Assembly: GCA_964522605.1 (NCBI GenBank)
Contig: CAZFWV010000149.1
Coordinates: 1 to 15,337 of the forward strand
Direction of reading: 5' to 3'
Length of the DNA: 15,337 nucleotides
From: CAVZLD01 sp964522605
GTDB taxonomy: Bacteria > Planctomycetota > Planctomycetia > Pirellulales > Pirellulaceae
The notes beneath the pieces are model-generated. The model saw nothing but the letters and a program-made list of their open reading frames with translations. It had not been told where the DNA came from and did not search any database. Below are positions 1-6,772 of this stretch, piece by piece. Numbering within the stretch: the stretch's first letter is position 1; the number at the start of each line of letters is the position of its first letter. The position numbers and the translations under genes were made by a program.

Positions 1-70
1 TGTCAGGGTACGACCACTGAGCATCTCAGTCCCCGTCCTCACCAACCAGGACGACGAAAAGGGAAAACCG

Positions 71-442
71 GTGAAGGATACAACGGATTCGGGTGGTGAT
101 CAGACCCCGACCAAGAAGACCCCGCCTGGTCTGAGCAAAGGCCAAGCCGTTAATGATGGCGCGATGGAGGTTGCTTCACCCGAGTCGTTCAACGTCGCCA
201 TCGACCAACTGCTAAAGTCGCTGAACCTCGAAGATGCGTCGGGTCGAGTTGCTGCGCTGCAGTGGGCGTTGGATGCAGATCATGGTCCGGCGCTCCGATC
301 GGGTGAGGGTGGCCATGAAGGCGTCGGTGGGAATCCTTGGCTGGATGCTGAGGGCTTCCAGCACGAATTTGCCAACGATCCACTAGCCAAGGCACTCCAG
401 GCAATCTACGGCCGCGACACAAACGACGACGATTCGCTGTAA
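71..442 (+). CDS. Hypothetical protein, possibly the C-terminal part of a longer one
   Basis: I do not recognise this 123-aa protein. It starts at GTG with an AAGGGA about 6 nt upstream (59-64), which makes the start plausible. However, the same frame stays open without a stop back to base 2 and reads as ordinary protein sequence, so the gene may begin outside the window. The N-terminal 35 residues are rich in T, P, K, D and G and look disordered. Residues about 39-70 form a possible helical stretch (SFNVAIDQLLKSLNL). The middle is glycine-rich, and the C-terminus is acidic and ends DTNDDDSL. There are no cysteines, membrane segments or signal peptide. The next gene is 170 bp downstream on the same strand, beyond an inverted repeat, so co-transcription is uncertain. 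Confidence that the frame is coding is moderate; the function is unknown. Confidence 0.55.
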   Translation: MKDTTDSGGDQTPTKKTPPGLSKGQAVNDGAMEVASPESFNVAIDQLLKSLNLEDASGRVAALQWALDADHGPALRSGEGGHEGVGGNPWLDAEGFQHEFANDPLAKALQAIYGRDTNDDDSL

Positions 443-495
443 GTCAATCCGTACCCACAGTCCGTAACATGGAGTGACTCCCACCCCCCCTTTAT

Positions 496-594
496 CTCTG
501 CGGTGCTCTGCTCCTTTGCGGCCTCTGCGTTAGAATCTTCTTCGGATTAAGGGATGGAAACGCAGAGACCGCGGAGACGCGGAGGGGCGCAGAG
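496..594. repeat. Imperfect inverted repeat, CTCTGCG...CGCAGAG family
   Basis: Two 36-nt arms, 496-531 and 559-594, match as inverted copies at 27 of 36 positions by hand alignment. The outer 7 nt (CTCTGCG / CGCAGAG) and inner 9 nt (CTCTGCGTT / AACGCAGAG) match perfectly. A 27-nt loop separates the arms. The right arm ends only 6 nt before the ribosome binding site of the next gene, so in RNA this hairpin would lie in its leader. A related half-copy lies at 7427-7456. It looks like a dispersed non-coding repeat. Confidence 0.6.
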
Positions 595-600
595 CGATTG

Positions 601-606
601 GGGGAG
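601..606 (+). promoter_or_regulatory. Ribosome binding site deciding the start at 613
   Basis: GGGGAG lies 6 nt before ATG 613. This favours ATG 613 over the in-frame TTG 598 and GTG 610, and it leaves a normal signal peptide at the N-terminus. Confidence 0.55.
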
Positions 607-612
607 ACGGTG

Positions 613-3225
613 ATGGGATCGTTTTCGGGCTTCTGTCGGGCGGCGGGTGGCTGCTTGGTTGCGGCGGTGATTCTGGCTGCCTTCTCTCATGCAGCCGATC
701 TGCGGCAGGTGAGTGGTATCTATCCGCACTTGGCGTACTTCAATGATCAAGGCGAATGCGGTACGGGAGCCGTTGTGCCGTGGGCGGATCGGTTGTGGTT
801 GGTAACGTACTCACCGCACAAGCCAGGCGGGTCGTCGGACAAGCTGTATGAGCTGACGCCGGACCTGCAACTGATTCCCCATCCGGAAAGTGTCGGGGGT
901 ACGCCGGCCAACCGGATGATTCACCGGGAATCAAACCAGTTGCTGATTGGCCCGTACGTGATCGATGCGAGCGCGAACGTGCGCGTGATTCCGCCAGACA
1001 AAATGTTCGGGCGGCTGACGGGCAACGCGCGACACTTGATCGAACCGGCGACGAAAGTCTATTACGCCACGATGGAGGAAGGTTTTTTTGAGGTCGATGT
1101 GCGATCGCTCGAGGTGACCGAGCTATATCCTGACGACCAGCAGCAGCTCTCCGGCGGCAATACAGACGCATCGCAAGACGATCCACTGGATCGGCGCCGA
1201 GCGAACCTGCCCGGCTATCACGGGAAAGGACTCTACAGCGGCCAATCGCGATTGATCTACGCGAACAACGGCGAACCGTCGGCGGAAGCTCGTCGGCGAC
1301 CGGACATTCCGTCGGGGTGTTTGGCTCAGTGGAGCGGTGGCGATGCGGACTGGCAGGTTGTGTGCCGCAATCAGTTCACGGAAGTCACCGGACCGGGAGG
1401 CATCTATGGCAATCCGCATCCCGATACGGACCCCGTCTGGTCGATCGGCTGGGATCATCGCTCGCTGTTGCTCATGCTGCTCGACCGCGGCATCTGGTCG
1501 ACGTATCGTCTTCCCAAAGCAAGTCACACGTATGATGGAGCACACGGCTGGAACACCGAATGGCCGCGCATCCGCGACATTGGCGAAGACGACCTGCTGA
1601 TGACGATGCACGGGATGCTCTGGCGATTTCCACGCACGTTTTCGCGCGCGAACTCCGCGGGCATCGCACCACGTTCGACCTACCTGAAAGTCATCGGGGA
1701 TTTCTGTCGGTGGAATGATCGGCTTGTGTTTGGCTGTGACGATACGGCGAAGAGCGAATTCCTGAACACGCGACGTGCCAAGGGCAAGCTGGAACCGCCC
1801 GGTCAGTCGCATTCGAATCTCTGGTTCGTCAAGCCCGAGCTTCTCGATCAGCTCGGTCCCCCGATCGGTCGCGGGGCAGTGTGGGTCAACGACCCGGTGT
1901 CCAAGGATACGGCGAGCGATCCGTACTTATTTGCTGGATTCGCACGGCGTGGAGTTCACATCGTGCACGAAAGTCCGGAGCCCGTGACGTTTCGGTTTGA
2001 GATTGATGAGGTCGGTGACGGTGAATGGCAAGTCGTACGTGAAGTGATTGTCCCGGCCGGTTCGTATCGGTGGGAATCGTTCGCGGCCGGCGAAGCAGGC
2101 CAGTGGATTCGGGTGCGAACGGATCGTGACTGCGACCGTGTCACGGTCCAGTTTCATTACGCGAATGAAGATTCACGGTCTGGAGATCTCGGGGATGGTT
2201 GGAAAACTGAGAACCGGGAGGGCGAGGCTCCGGCCGAGCCAGAGACGCCGCAACTCCCGGCTCGGCAGGAGCCTCGCGCTCCCGATTTGGAAGACGCGTC
2301 TTCTCGCTTCGTTTTCGAAGGAGTGGCGGATCCGACCACGAGGAACCTGTCGGGCGGCTTAATTCGCGTGCGTGGTGCGGAACTCAAGACGCTTGCCTTT
2401 GCCGCAACAACGATTGCCGACGGTGAGCCGAGCGGCACGGGGTATTACGAGCTGGATGGCGACTTGCAGCTAAAGCGAATCGAAGACCAGGCGGCACACG
2501 ATTGGCTGATTAACGCCGTACCGGTACCGACGGATGTGCTTCAAGTTGATGGAGCTTCCGTGATTTACGTTGACGACGAGGGACATCGCTGGCGACTGCC
2601 GAGAGGAAGTACTGCTTTCGATCAGCCAGGGCTACTCGGCCCAGAACGGGTCGATCGAGAAGTTGTCACGGAACGCGACCTGTTTAACTGTTCCGGCATC
2701 TTCTATGAACTGCCGGCACGGAATGCGGGTGGGTTCGCCAAGATCCGGCCGATCACGACCCACAACCTGCGGATCAAAGATTACTGTTCGTACCGCGGGC
2801 TGCTTGTCCTGACGGGAGTCGTCGCGGACGCGAAGGCCGACAGTCCACACATCGTCCGCTCCGACGACGGTAAAGTTGCGCTTTGGGTGGGCGTCGTCGA
2901 TGATCTATGGAAGCTAGGCAAGCCGGTCGGTTCTGGTGGCGTGTGGAACAATACGTCCGTACAAGCTCAGCAGAAGTCCGATCCGTATCTGATGACCGGA
3001 TTCGATCGCAAGAAGCTGCGTCTAAGCCATGCGGCAACGGCGCCTGTCGCCTTCACCGTCGAGGTGGACATTACCGGTGAAGGCGATTGGGTTTGCTACA
3101 AGCAGGTTTCGGTCGCGGCGGGAGAGGAGTTCGTGCACGAGTTTCCTGAGGCATTTCAAGCTTATTGGGTCCGCTTCGTTGTGGATAAGAGTTGCGAGGC
3201 GACGGCTTGGTTGGAGTATGAGTAG
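613..3225 (+). CDS. Large secreted protein with an internal domain duplication, function unknown
   Basis: This 870-aa protein begins with a signal peptide: a hydrophobic core LVAAVILAAF and a likely cleavage after SHA, near residue 25. The following 300 residues (for example ECGTGAVVPWADRLWLVTYSP, split by W/Y and D/G repeats) look like beta-propeller sequence, but I do not recognise a named family. Residues about 334-517 and 695-870 are clearly two copies of one unit. Compare GMLWRFPR with GIFYELPA, GDFCRWNDRLVF with KDYCSYRGLLVL, GRGAVWVND with GSGGVWNNT, and SDPYLFAGF with SDPYLMTGF. The tail of each unit looks like a beta-sandwich (EIDEVGDGEWQVV / EVDITGEGDWVCY). A REP-like palindrome (2216-2283) encodes part of the linker between the copies. 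It is probably an exported, all-beta protein, perhaps carbohydrate-related; that last point is only a guess. It converges with the protease gene downstream. Confidence 0.85.
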   Translation: MGSFSGFCRAAGGCLVAAVILAAFSHAADLRQVSGIYPHLAYFNDQGECGTGAVVPWADRLWLVTYSPHKPGGSSDKLYELTPDLQLIPHPESVGGTPANRMIHRESNQLLIGPYVIDASANVRVIPPDKMFGRLTGNARHLIEPATKVYYATMEEGFFEVDVRSLEVTELYPDDQQQLSGGNTDASQDDPLDRRRANLPGYHGKGLYSGQSRLIYANNGEPSAEARRRPDIPSGCLAQWSGGDADWQVVCRNQFTEVTGPGGIYGNPHPDTDPVWSIGWDHRSLLLMLLDRGIWSTYRLPKASHTYDGAHGWNTEWPRIRDIGEDDLLMTMHGMLWRFPRTFSRANSAGIAPRSTYLKVIGDFCRWNDRLVFGCDDTAKSEFLNTRRAKGKLEPPGQSHSNLWFVKPELLDQLGPPIGRGAVWVNDPVSKDTASDPYLFAGFARRGVHIVHESPEPVTFRFEIDEVGDGEWQVVREVIVPAGSYRWESFAAGEAGQWIRVRTDRDCDRVTVQFHYANEDSRSGDLGDGWKTENREGEAPAEPETPQLPARQEPRAPDLEDASSRFVFEGVADPTTRNLSGGLIRVRGAELKTLAFAATTIADGEPSGTGYYELDGDLQLKRIEDQAAHDWLINAVPVPTDVLQVDGASVIYVDDEGHRWRLPRGSTAFDQPGLLGPERVDREVVTERDLFNCSGIFYELPARNAGGFAKIRPITTHNLRIKDYCSYRGLLVLTGVVADAKADSPHIVRSDDGKVALWVGVVDDLWKLGKPVGSGGVWNNTSVQAQQKSDPYLMTGFDRKKLRLSHAATAPVAFTVEVDITGEGDWVCYKQVSVAAGEEFVHEFPEAFQAYWVRFVVDKSCEATAWLEYE
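2216..2283. repeat. REP-like palindrome inside a coding sequence
   Basis: The left arm 2216-2240 and right arm 2259-2283 are inverted copies matching at 23 of 25 positions, with an 18-nt spacer. Each arm also holds its own short hairpin (GGCTC...GAGCC) preceded by GGAG, like the head of a REP unit. Read in the host gene frame it gives REGEAPAEP...ARQEPRAP, unlike the surrounding protein. It corresponds to residues about 535-557, between the two duplicated units. Confidence 0.75.
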
Positions 3226-3257
3226 GGTTTTGGGCGTGACCTTGGGAGATCGGGAGG

Positions 3258-3310
3258 AACCACGGATGGGACGGATGCTGCGGATCTCCACGGGTTGAAA
3301 CTTCTCATTT
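3258..3310. repeat. Degenerate AACCACGGAT element
   Basis: AACCACGGAT at 3258-3267 is followed by ACGGATG at 3271-3277 and by a decayed right arm (CACGGGTTGAAACTTCTC, ending near 3308). It shares its left arm with the fuller elements at 4688-4765 and 12956-13031. It lies 32 bp after the stop of the large secreted protein. Confidence 0.45.
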
Positions 3311-3392
3311 CATGGTTCTCTCTTCCCTCCCGCTTGAGGAGGTCGTGCAGATTAGAAGTGTTGGTTTTTCAGGCGTTCATGAACAGGATTCA

Positions 3393-3426
3393 CTCTCCCT
3401 CTGGGAGAGTCAGGCCGGCAGGCCTG
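3393..3426. repeat. Two adjacent short hairpins in convergent intergenic region
   Basis: CTCTCCC (3393-3399) pairs with GGGAGAG (3403-3409) across a 3-nt loop. CAGGCC (3411-3416) pairs with GGCCTG (3421-3426) across a 4-nt loop. A third hairpin, GGACG...CGTCC, lies at 3487-3501. No T-run follows, so these are not standard intrinsic terminators. Confidence 0.45.
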
Positions 3427-3503
3427 GAGAGGGCGGAGTGCGCAACGGATTCGACGCGTGTTGCTCGTTCACGAAAAACCCTCCCCGGACGCTGCGCGTC
3501 CGA

Positions 3504-3523
3504 CCCTCCCGCGCGCGGGAGGG
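3504..3523. terminator. Perfect 20-bp palindrome, possible bidirectional transcription stop
   Basis: CCCTCCCGCGCGCGGGAGGG is an exact palindrome in the 418-bp gap between two convergent genes (stops at 3225 and 3644). It could act as a barrier to transcription from both sides, but it has no T-tract and may simply be part of the repeat described at 3513-3625. Confidence 0.3.
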
Positions 3524-3625
3524 TGAAGTAACTCCGTTCGAACCAGCAACTTAAAAGCCGCACGACCTCCGCGCGGGAGGGTGTATAAGCTCCGGTGAAC
3601 CAACAACTTAAAAGTCGCTCGACCT
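3513..3625. repeat. Tandem direct repeat, period 58 bp, two copies
   Basis: Copy A (3513-3568) and copy B (3571-3625) both begin GCGCGGGAGGGTG and both end AACTTAAAAG, then C/T CGC, then a GACCT run. A few substitutions and a 2-nt indel near CCGTTCGAACC / CCGGTGAACC separate them. Copy A is led by the perfect palindrome at 3504-3523; copy B has a shortened version of it. The repeat sits just beyond the stop of the minus-strand protease gene. Confidence 0.7.
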
Positions 3626-3643
3626 GAGAACACCCGGTGGAAG

Positions 3644-4567
3644 TCACAGTCCCTGAACGAACGAGGTGGGGATCAACTCCTGGGTCAGCATCTTTCGCAG
3701 TTCGTCCGAATGGACCGCATAGGTGTATTTGCGTTCCATGGGGGAACCGCGTGCGACGACTCCAATCACTCGTCCATCGCGATCCAGTAAGGGGGAACCG
3801 CTGGCACCGGGTGCCGCACTGATGTCGGCTTGCACAAGGGCTCCGCGATGCGAGCTGAGCAGTTCGCCCATGGCGACGATCACTCCTTCCGAGATCCCAA
3901 ACCGCACGTCCTGCGGAGAGCCGATGGTAAAAATGCGCTCTCCGATTTCGTGCGGTCGTTCGGTTAATCGGACCGAGTGCGGTTTGATCGACTTGGGTGT
4001 TGGCAAGACAGCCAAGTCTCGCTCGCGATCGAATGCCAGAATCTTGTCGACACGAAACTGCTGTCGCCAGTAAGTCTCAATCAACGCGAAATCGCTGTCG
4101 GCGATCACATGGTAATTCGTGACAATCTTGTCACCGGGATACAGGAAGAATCCTGACCCGTGTCCGCGGCAGAGACCTTCCCGGTATTTCTGAATGTACA
4201 CAATCGCTCCCATCGATTTGTTGTACATTCGTTGTGCATCGTTCAATTCTTGGGCATCGCCACCGACACTGATCGGTTGATAGAGTTGCTGGGGTGTCTC
4301 GACCGGATTCTTCCGATGCCAGAGGGTGTGTCCCGCCGCCATTACGAAGGCGGTCATCATGCCGCCCATAGCCATCCAGACGACGGGACGCTGTCGCCGC
4401 GGCGGACGCAGGACGAGCTTTTTCTTCTTCGGTTTCTCAGCGACGGTGGACTGCTGGCCGGGCACTTGAATTGTCGACTGACATTGCCGACATCGCTTTG
4501 TTGTCCCCGCTGATTCTTTCGGCAGAGCATACTTCTGGCCGCAGGTTGGGCATGTGACAAGCAACAT
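3644..4567 (-). CDS. Zinc-ribbon, membrane-anchored trypsin-like serine protease
   Basis: This 307-aa protein combines three parts. Residues 6-29 form an MJ0042-like zinc ribbon (CPTC...CRQC). After a basic stretch (KPKKKK, RPPRRQR), residues about 62-83 form one membrane helix. Residues about 115-300 form a trypsin-fold protease domain of the HtrA/trypsin-2 type. The catalytic triad is visible: His153 in TNYHVIA, Asp184 in ERDLAVL and Ser256 in GASGSPL. GSGF precedes the His strand as usual. There is no PDZ domain, unlike classical DegP/HtrA. The topology suggests a cytoplasmic zinc ribbon and a protease on the far side of the membrane. The start ATG has only a weak GGAAA upstream. The gene is last of four on the minus strand, 382 bp from its neighbour, so it probably has its own promoter, which I could not identify. 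The substrate is unknown. Confidence 0.92.
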   Translation of the reverse strand: MLLVTCPTCGQKYALPKESAGTTKRCRQCQSTIQVPGQQSTVAEKPKKKKLVLRPPRRQRPVVWMAMGGMMTAFVMAAGHTLWHRKNPVETPQQLYQPISVGGDAQELNDAQRMYNKSMGAIVYIQKYREGLCRGHGSGFFLYPGDKIVTNYHVIADSDFALIETYWRQQFRVDKILAFDRERDLAVLPTPKSIKPHSVRLTERPHEIGERIFTIGSPQDVRFGISEGVIVAMGELLSSHRGALVQADISAAPGASGSPLLDRDGRVIGVVARGSPMERKYTYAVHSDELRKMLTQELIPTSFVQGL

Positions 4568-4687
4568 GGTTTCCTGACCCGAATGTCTAGGTTGCTTGGT
4601 GGTTATCCAGCTTGTTCTTAACGGCTTAGAGCGAATTCGCCTTAGTTGTTACGCACAAGTCGAGCGGAACCAAAGATCGAGAAGAGG

Positions 4688-4765
4688 AACCGCGGATCGC
4701 ACGGATAAAACGGATGTCCGCGGATTGGTTCGTGACGATCTGTCCCCTCCGTCAAATCCGTGGTT
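4688..4765. repeat. AACCGCGGAT...ATCCGTGGTT inverted-repeat element
   Basis: The arms 4688-4697 and 4756-4765 are inverted copies with one mismatch. Flanking GAGAAG-type and CTTCTC-type sequences extend the symmetry. Internal ACGGAT units recur. It is one of three related elements (3258-3310, 4688-4765, 12956-13031). It occupies much of the 382-bp gap between the beta-propeller and protease genes; the remainder of that gap shows nothing I recognise. Confidence 0.6.
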
Positions 4766-4949
4766 GCTTCTCTTCCTTAAGTCCACTCGGAACGCGATTT
4801 CGTTCAAATACGTTAGGCAAAACCGGGTAGGCGTTGCAGGACATGGTCCATCGAACGTATTTACAGCAGTGGGTCGGGAGACCCGCACGCAGCATGTTCC
4901 GAACAGGGCGAGGACGTCAATGGCGCAAGCTGTGGCGAGTTGGCGGGGG

Positions 4950-5969
4950 CTATTTCGTGCTTTCGCGGGCCTGCAGGTCGAGTACGAACAGCCCGCGCCC
5001 GATGCCGGCAACGTCGCCGACGCGGGCAAATTGAAAGGCGATGAAGCGTCCGTCATCGCTGACGACCGGATTGCTGGCCTTGTATCCGGGGTACTCGCCA
5101 AAGTACGTGATGCGTTCGTACTTGCCGCTGCCGTCCAGGGCCAACTTGTAGATGTCAATATGTTGGCTTCCCTGGTGGTTGTGCGCATCGCACTCGACCA
5201 ATGTATGCTGTCCATCAGGGAAAATTCCTTCCGGTTCATCGTACTGCTGCGGAGCCTGCGAGTAATTGACGACCTCTCCCGTTTGGAGGTTCAGGCCCAT
5301 CACTTCCGTGCCCTGGTAACCATACGCACTGAAGATCAATTCCTGTTCATTAGGTGGGCGAAAGTTTTGCGTTTCCAGGCCGGTCTTGAATGGAAGATCC
5401 TTTGCGTTTAGGATCATCTTCTTATTTGCAAGCGATGGTTTGCCGTCGCGATCGACGACGTCCGCCTGATAGAAGGCATTGCCCTGGGTCCAGGCAATCC
5501 GCATGTTTTTGCGCGAGACCGCCGGGCCCTCGCTACAGTGCTCGCCGAGCGGTGTTGGCGGAGAGGATAGGTCCGCCTTCAGGACCCACAATTCGGCATG
5601 GCTCTCGTTGCGGCTCTTCCACGGCTCCGTCGCGTCGAATGTGCGCGAACCGGACAACAAGAAGTCACCATTGGCCAAGTACAGCACGCGCGTGAAGCCC
5701 TCGTGGAAAAAGTGGTGCGTGATCGGTCGGATGATGCCGCTCGCCAATTCGACTTCGTAGGCGTCTCCAAACGTCTTGGACAGGAACACCAGTCGTTTGC
5801 CGTCGTGTGACCAGTCCGCCCGCTGGCCAAAGTGGGTTACTCGGCGGATGTACGAAGGCAGCTCGTCGAGCGGGGACTTCGCGCGTGTTGCATCATCGGC
5901 GGAGTTGGCAGGCGTGGGTGAAAACGCGCACAGTAGGATGCCAGCGCAGAGTATTGTGAACGAACGCAT
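4950..5969 (-). CDS. Secreted TolB-like (PD40) beta-propeller protein
   Basis: This 339-aa protein starts at ATG 5969. I preferred it over an upstream in-frame GTG (6008) because it begins directly with a signal peptide (MRSFTILCAGILLCAF, cleavage near ANSA at residue 23) and has AGGAG 9 nt upstream. The mature protein shows repeated propeller blades of the TolB/PD40 kind: DWSHDGKRLVFLSK near the start, then EGPAVSRKNMRIAWTQ, NEQELIFSAYGYQGTEV, PEGIFPDGQHTLVECD and NPVVSDDGRFIAFQF near the end. In these families the propeller usually binds protein partners or oligosaccharides, and some members are lyase-like. No catalytic domain follows here. The zinc-ribbon gene ends 48 bp upstream on the same strand, so the two may be co-transcribed. 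The exact role is unknown. Confidence 0.85.
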   Translation of the reverse strand: MRSFTILCAGILLCAFSPTPANSADDATRAKSPLDELPSYIRRVTHFGQRADWSHDGKRLVFLSKTFGDAYEVELASGIIRPITHHFFHEGFTRVLYLANGDFLLSGSRTFDATEPWKSRNESHAELWVLKADLSSPPTPLGEHCSEGPAVSRKNMRIAWTQGNAFYQADVVDRDGKPSLANKKMILNAKDLPFKTGLETQNFRPPNEQELIFSAYGYQGTEVMGLNLQTGEVVNYSQAPQQYDEPEGIFPDGQHTLVECDAHNHQGSQHIDIYKLALDGSGKYERITYFGEYPGYKASNPVVSDDGRFIAFQFARVGDVAGIGRGLFVLDLQARESTK

Positions 5970-6017
5970 TTTCCTGTTCTCCTGTCGAGGATGACTTTCC
6001 CTCCGCACGGTGAGCCG

Positions 6018-6455
6018 TTACTCGTCGTCGGAAAGGTCGCCTTCGAAATCTTCATCCTCGTCGAAATCCATCCCTGCCCAGGCGGGGCAGTCGTGATCGC
6101 TGAAACTGCCATCTTTGAACAGTTCACCGCAGTCGGGGCACCAGAGCTGTCCGCAATCCGCGCAGCGAGCAACGCAGGGATCCTGAATCTTGGGATCATT
6201 TTCGCAGTCGCTGGTCTTGGAACTGCCACACTTGGGGCAGTCGCCAATCAGGATGCGATTGACAAATTCTTCGCACGAATCGCTCGCGCTAAACGCCTCG
6301 TTAATTTCCTTCATCACGTCGGGGCCCAGATTGGCCATCAGCTCCAGGGCCGCTGCTTCTTCTTCAGGAGTGAATTCATCACTGATTGAGGCATCGCAAT
6401 GGGGGCACACCGCGGCAGTGTCCGGAATTTCTTTCTTGCAATGGGGACAGATCAT
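6018..6455 (-). CDS. Small multi-zinc-ribbon protein with acidic C-terminus
   Basis: This 145-aa protein starts at ATG 6455 with AAGGG 8 nt upstream. The frame is open far upstream, but the ATG placed right at the zinc ribbon (MICPHC) is convincing. It has an N-terminal ribbon (Cys3, Cys6, Cys17, Cys20), a helical middle (EEEAAALELMANLG) and a cysteine-dense second half. That half has Cys73/76 (CPKCG), Cys84, Cys94, Cys98/101 (CADC), Cys106/109 (CPDCG) and Cys123, enough for about two more zinc sites. The tail is strongly acidic (DFDEDEDFEGDLSDDE). There is no signal peptide or membrane segment, so it is probably cytoplasmic. I do not recognise a specific family. It may bind nucleic acid or protein through its zinc ribbons. 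The secreted propeller gene follows 48 bp downstream. Confidence 0.85.
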   Translation of the reverse strand: MICPHCKKEIPDTAAVCPHCDASISDEFTPEEEAAALELMANLGPDVMKEINEAFSASDSCEEFVNRILIGDCPKCGSSKTSDCENDPKIQDPCVARCADCGQLWCPDCGELFKDGSFSDHDCPAWAGMDFDEDEDFEGDLSDDE

Positions 6456-6742
6456 GAATTCGACCCTTGTGTTACGTGGGGACCGATGGACAACCATCCC
6501 TTGTACCAAGTTTCGTACCAGCGTGCACTTCCCCAAGCGGAAACCCGAAGCGCTAGCGAAGGGGTTCGCGGTGCGGCGGAGACGGATCTTCGGCTGCCGA
6601 CCATTCTTCCGGGGGAACGAGAATCGGGTCGGTTTGCCGAGTGGCAAACGCGTCCCTGCGGCTGTCGAGGGCGCTGGGTGTGCGTTTGGGGAAGTCTGAG
6701 GACGCTCTGAGTTCCCCTGCTTGTTTCGGCGATGGAGGCTTT
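6456..6742. other. Gene-free spacer between ecotin and zinc-ribbon genes
   Basis: I see no gene in this part of the 317-bp spacer. It holds a short repeated-looking patch, CCCGAAGCGCTAGCGAAGGGG (around 6545-6565), and several G-rich runs. The zinc-ribbon promoter should lie here if it is not read through from ecotin, but no clear -35/-10 pair is visible. Confidence 0.4.
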
Positions 6743-6771
6743 TTCGTTCCGCTTCGTTCCGCTTCGTTCCG
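6743..6771. repeat. 10-bp tandem repeat at the ecotin stop codon
   Basis: The unit TTCGTTCCGC occurs 2.9 times without mismatch, ending 1 nt before the complement of the ecotin stop codon (6773-6775). It is probably a replication-slippage product. Confidence 0.7.
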
Positions 6772-6772
6772 A

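Noticed and set aside
531..536. TAGAAT as a -10 box for the large secreted protein
   Set aside because: No acceptable -35 lies 15-18 nt upstream, and the hexamer sits at the inner edge of an inverted repeat.
4596..5411. 271-codon plus-strand open frame
   Set aside because: It runs antisense to the TolB-like gene and through a repeat element, has no recognisable motif, and the minus-strand gene has a clear signal peptide and propeller motifs.
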